Shown here in pieces: positions 61,941 through 64,000 of a DNA stretch of 64,000 bases. Position 1 is the first letter of the stretch. The number at the start of each line of letters is the position of its first letter. The position numbers were made by a program, and so were the translations under genes. Where the stretch lies: assembly GCF_016863655.1 (NCBI RefSeq), contig NZ_BOPH01000068.1, forward strand, positions 1 through 64,000, in the 5' to 3' direction. This DNA is from Virgisporangium ochraceum (GTDB lineage: Bacteria; Actinomycetota; Actinomycetes; Mycobacteriales; Micromonosporaceae). The notes below the pieces were generated by a model. That model saw only the letters and a program-made list of their open reading frames with translations. It did no database searches and was not told where the DNA came from.

Positions 61941-62924
61941 GTGGCAGGGAAGGCACCCAGGGAGACACTGCACGGGGTCGAGCTCAGCAACCTCGACCAG
62001 CCCCTGTTCGACGGCGCCGGGGCGACCAAGCGCGACCTCGTCGAGTACCTCGACGCCGTGCACGCGAAGATGCTGCCGGGGCTGCGCGACCGGCCGCTGT
62101 CGGTGGTCCGGGTGCGGCCAGGGCAGCCGCCGTTCATGCAGAAGAACCTGCCGAAGTACACGCCCGACTGGGTGAGGAGCACCACGGTCTGGGCCGAGGC
62201 CTCCCACCGGGAGATCAACTACGCGTTGTGCAACGACCTGCGCACCCTGATCTGGTTCGGCAACCAGCGGGCGGTCGAGTACCACCCGACGCTGTTCACC
62301 GACGGCAACTGGCAGCACCCGTCCCATCTGATCCTCGACCTCGACCCGCCGGACGGCACCGAGGCCTTCGACCTGGCGGTGAAGGCGGCGCACCTGGTGC
62401 GCCGGGCGCTCGCCGACGCGGGGATGGCCGGGGCGGTGAAGACCAGCGGGTCGAAGGGCGTGCACGTGTTCGTGCCGCTCGACCCCACCGACGCGGCCAC
62501 ACCGGAGGACATCGCGGCCGCCACGCGCGCGGTCGCGCGCAGAGCGGAGGAGCTCGACCCGGCGCTCGCCACCACGGCCTACATCAAGGAGGACCGCGAC
62601 GGGAAGGTGTTCCTCGACTCGACCCGGGCGGGCGGTGCCACGGTGGTCGCCGCGTACAGCCCCCGGGTGCGGCCGGACACACCGGTGTCGTTCCCGGTGC
62701 CGTGGGACGAGCTCGACGACGTCTCGCCGCGCGACTTCACCGTGCGCACGGCCGCGGCCCTGCTCGCCGACGGCAGGCCGGACTGGGCCGACCTGCTACC
62801 CGGTCCGCAGCGCATCGACCCGGGCCTCATCGAGCTGGGGCACACGATCCCGGTCGCCCGGGTCGCCGCGATGCACGAGGGCAAGCGGCGTAAGCGGGCC
62901 GCGGAGAAGGCGTCCCGGAAATAG
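61941..62924 (+). CDS. LigD polymerase-domain (PrimPol) protein for NHEJ
   Basis: A 327-residue archaeo-eukaryotic primase/polymerase as in the LigD polymerase domain. Conserved elements: KRDLVEYLDAVHAKMLPGLRDRPLSVVRVRPG, HPSHLILDLDPPDG with the metal-binding Asp pair, AVKTSGSKGVHVFVPL, and FLDSTRAGGATVVAAYSPRVRPDTPVSFPVPWDEL. It fills gaps and adds nucleotides in bacterial non-homologous end joining with Ku and ligase, here as a separate protein. Start: GTG 61941 with GGGAGG 8 bases upstream. The C-terminus is Lys/Arg-rich (GKRRKRAAEKASRK). No ku or ligase gene is in the window. Confidence 0.93.
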   Translation: MAGKAPRETLHGVELSNLDQPLFDGAGATKRDLVEYLDAVHAKMLPGLRDRPLSVVRVRPGQPPFMQKNLPKYTPDWVRSTTVWAEASHREINYALCNDLRTLIWFGNQRAVEYHPTLFTDGNWQHPSHLILDLDPPDGTEAFDLAVKAAHLVRRALADAGMAGAVKTSGSKGVHVFVPLDPTDAATPEDIAAATRAVARRAEELDPALATTAYIKEDRDGKVFLDSTRAGGATVVAAYSPRVRPDTPVSFPVPWDELDDVSPRDFTVRTAAALLADGRPDWADLLPGPQRIDPGLIELGHTIPVARVAAMHEGKRRKRAAEKASRK

Positions 62925-63002
62925 TTTCCCGGAGACTGTCGACGCGCGACCCCTCTCGTTCGACGCCTCGGTGAAGGCACACACCGAGAGAGGACGGCAG
63001 TC

Positions 63003-63608
63003 ATGAGCAAGGTCTACACCGGCGCCAGCATGTCGATCGACGGCTACATCTCCGGCCCGGAGTTCAGTGGCTTCGAGCACCTGTTCGCCTGGTACACCAA
63101 CGGCGACGTCGAGATCCCCAACGAGATCCACCCCGAGCTGTCGCAGCGCGTCACGGACGTGAGCGCCGAGCACCTGCGCACCATTCTCGGGATGAGCGGC
63201 GCGATCGTGTGCGGCCGCACGCTCTGGGACCTCACCAAGGCGTGGGGCGGGACGCACCCGATGGGAGTGCCGGTGGTGGTGCTCACCCACAGCGTCCCCG
63301 ACGGGTGGGAGCGCGAGGGCGAGTGGTTCACGTTCGTCACCGAGGGCGGCATCGGGGCGGCCGTCGCGAAGGCGAAGGAGCTCGCGGGCGACAAGGGCGT
63401 CGCGCTCAACGGTGGCGAGATCGCCAGCCAGGCCCTCGACGCCGGGCTGGTCGACGAGGTCTGGGTCGACCTGGTGCCGGTGATCCTCGGCGCCGGCACC
63501 CCGTTCTTCGGCAACCTGGCCAACCGGCCCGTGGTGCTGGAGGGGCCGCTGAGCATCGGTGCCGGTAAGGCCGTCACGCACCTGCGCTACCGCGTCACCG
63601 CAAGGTGA
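63003..63608 (+). CDS. RibD C-terminal/dihydrofolate reductase-like protein
   Basis: A 201-residue NADPH-dependent reductase-like protein with YTGASMSIDGYISGP, AIVCGRTLWDLTKAWGG, VVVLTHSVPDGW, and VALNGGEIASQALDAGLVDEVWVDLVPVILGAGTPFF. The family (RibD_C) reduces pyrimidine or related substrates; many stand-alone actinobacterial members have unknown substrates. Start: ATG 63003 with GAGAGGA upstream. Its 3' end overlaps the convergent SDR gene by 14 bases. Confidence 0.9.
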   Translation: MSKVYTGASMSIDGYISGPEFSGFEHLFAWYTNGDVEIPNEIHPELSQRVTDVSAEHLRTILGMSGAIVCGRTLWDLTKAWGGTHPMGVPVVVLTHSVPDGWEREGEWFTFVTEGGIGAAVAKAKELAGDKGVALNGGEIASQALDAGLVDEVWVDLVPVILGAGTPFFGNLANRPVVLEGPLSIGAGKAVTHLRYRVTAR

Positions 63609-64000
63609 TCGTGTTGCCCGTGACGAGGCGGCCCCGGTCGGAGCAGAGGAACGCGACGACCTCGGCCACCTCGTCGGGGGTGGCGACGTGCACCAGGCCC
63701 GTCGACTCCGCGACGAACGCGCGCACCGGGTCGGTGACCCAGCCCGTGTCGGTGACCGGCGGGTGCAGCATGTTCGCCGTGACCCCGTACGGCGCCAGCT
63801 CGACGGCGGCCGACATCGTGTAGTTCTGCTGGGCCGCCTTGGCCGCCCCGTACGACACCTCCTCGGGGAAGCCGAGCTCGCCGCCGGAGTGCAGGCCGAC
63901 GATGCGTCCCCACGTGCCGCCGCGTGCGGCGTGGCGGCGGGCGAACTCGGCGATGAGCAGGGCCGGCGCCATCGCGTCGACGCCGAACTGCTGGCCGAAC
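63595..64000 (-). CDS. Short-chain dehydrogenase, truncated by the window edge
   Basis: At least 134 residues of an SDR whose 5' part lies beyond position 64000; the frame continues into the edge as FGQQFGVDAMAPALLIAEF. The remaining part holds VSYGAAKAAQQNYTMSAAVELAPYGVTANMLHPPVTDTGWV with the Tyr-x-x-x-Lys pair and the C-terminal EVAEVVAFLCSDRGRLVTGNTITL typical of classical SDRs. The product is unknown. It converges on the RibD-like gene. Confidence 0.85.
   Translation of the reverse strand, partial: FGQQFGVDAMAPALLIAEFARRHAARGGTWGRIVGLHSGGELGFPEEVSYGAAKAAQQNYTMSAAVELAPYGVTANMLHPPVTDTGWVTDPVRAFVAESTGLVHVATPDEVAEVVAFLCSDRGRLVTGNTITLR

Overview
This window is about 70% GC, with codons ending almost always in G or C, many GTG starts, and dense, often translationally coupled operons. 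Secreted multi-domain glycoside hydrolases, PF13796-type sensor kinases and an EAD/NB-ARC/TPR protein all point to a filamentous actinobacterium. I lean towards Pseudonocardiaceae (Saccharothrix/Lentzea/Amycolatopsis-like), with Micromonosporaceae as the alternative. No rRNA, tRNA, CRISPR array, phage or complete insertion sequence was seen.

Layout. (1) 1-686: the 3' end of a YchJ-like gene carrying a PASPD tandem repeat, and a conserved hypothetical. (2) 693-6760: a cellulase cluster on the minus strand (GH9-CBM3-CBM2, GH3-CBM2, GH12-FN3-CBM2) below a perfect CebR-type operator. (3) 6960-12128: a DUF4184 membrane protein with a 14-bp repeat at its 3' end, then a four-gene overlapping operon (ABC ATPase, FtsX-like permease, sensor kinase, LuxR-type regulator) behind a strong hairpin/palindrome pair. 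(4) 12.2-18.6 kb: small housekeeping and regulatory genes (DUF72, SAM methyltransferase, TetR, Crp-like, YciI-like, NTF2-like, RidA/TetR pair, two hypotheticals). (5) 18.6-33.2 kb: large secreted proteins (a 1930-aa ThuA/sugar-dehydrogenase/PKD/CBM6/FIMAH protein, a Tat-exported BTRD1-serine hydrolase, a 1428-aa GH87 alpha-1,3-glucanase) around a NarL-type two-component pair. (6) 33.2-36.1 kb: a STAND NTPase with a likely EAD2 N-terminus. (7) 36.2-53.4 kb: a LacI-controlled carbohydrate island. (8) 53.4-56.8 kb: a MazF-like toxin and RHH antitoxin separated by a tandem hairpin repeat, then divergent IlvD/Edd dehydratase and zinc dehydrogenase genes. (9) 57.1-64 kb: DEAD helicase, tandem-MerR regulator, UvrA-like ABC protein, LigD-type primase-polymerase, RibD/DHFR-like reductase, partial SDR.

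The most coherent system is the island at 36.2-53.4 kb. Five copies of a 14-bp near-palindrome (TTGACACGTTTCAA and close variants) sit in all three of its divergent promoter regions, and one LacI-type regulator lies at its right end. These sites would co-regulate a GH78 rhamnosidase, a GH2 beta-galactosidase, an ABC sugar importer, an aldo/keto reductase, SDR, CMD-family, SMP-30 lactonase and RpiB/LacAB-type genes, and a five-gene operon of poorly understood enzymes (UPF0261, PF09370 TIM barrel, two cupins, an epimerase). The lactonase plus the nearby IlvD/Edd dehydratase suggest oxidative, non-phosphorylative degradation of a rhamnose- or galactose-containing glycoside; the substrate is inferred. 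The rpiB-like gene has a one-base frameshift, either a real mutation or an assembly error.

Genome-scale signals are also present: a short palindrome, CCACWGTGGAC, occurs at least nine times (mostly inside genes, where it can force rare Thr codons), and three long near-perfect inverted repeats lie in gene gaps between 56.8 and 62 kb.
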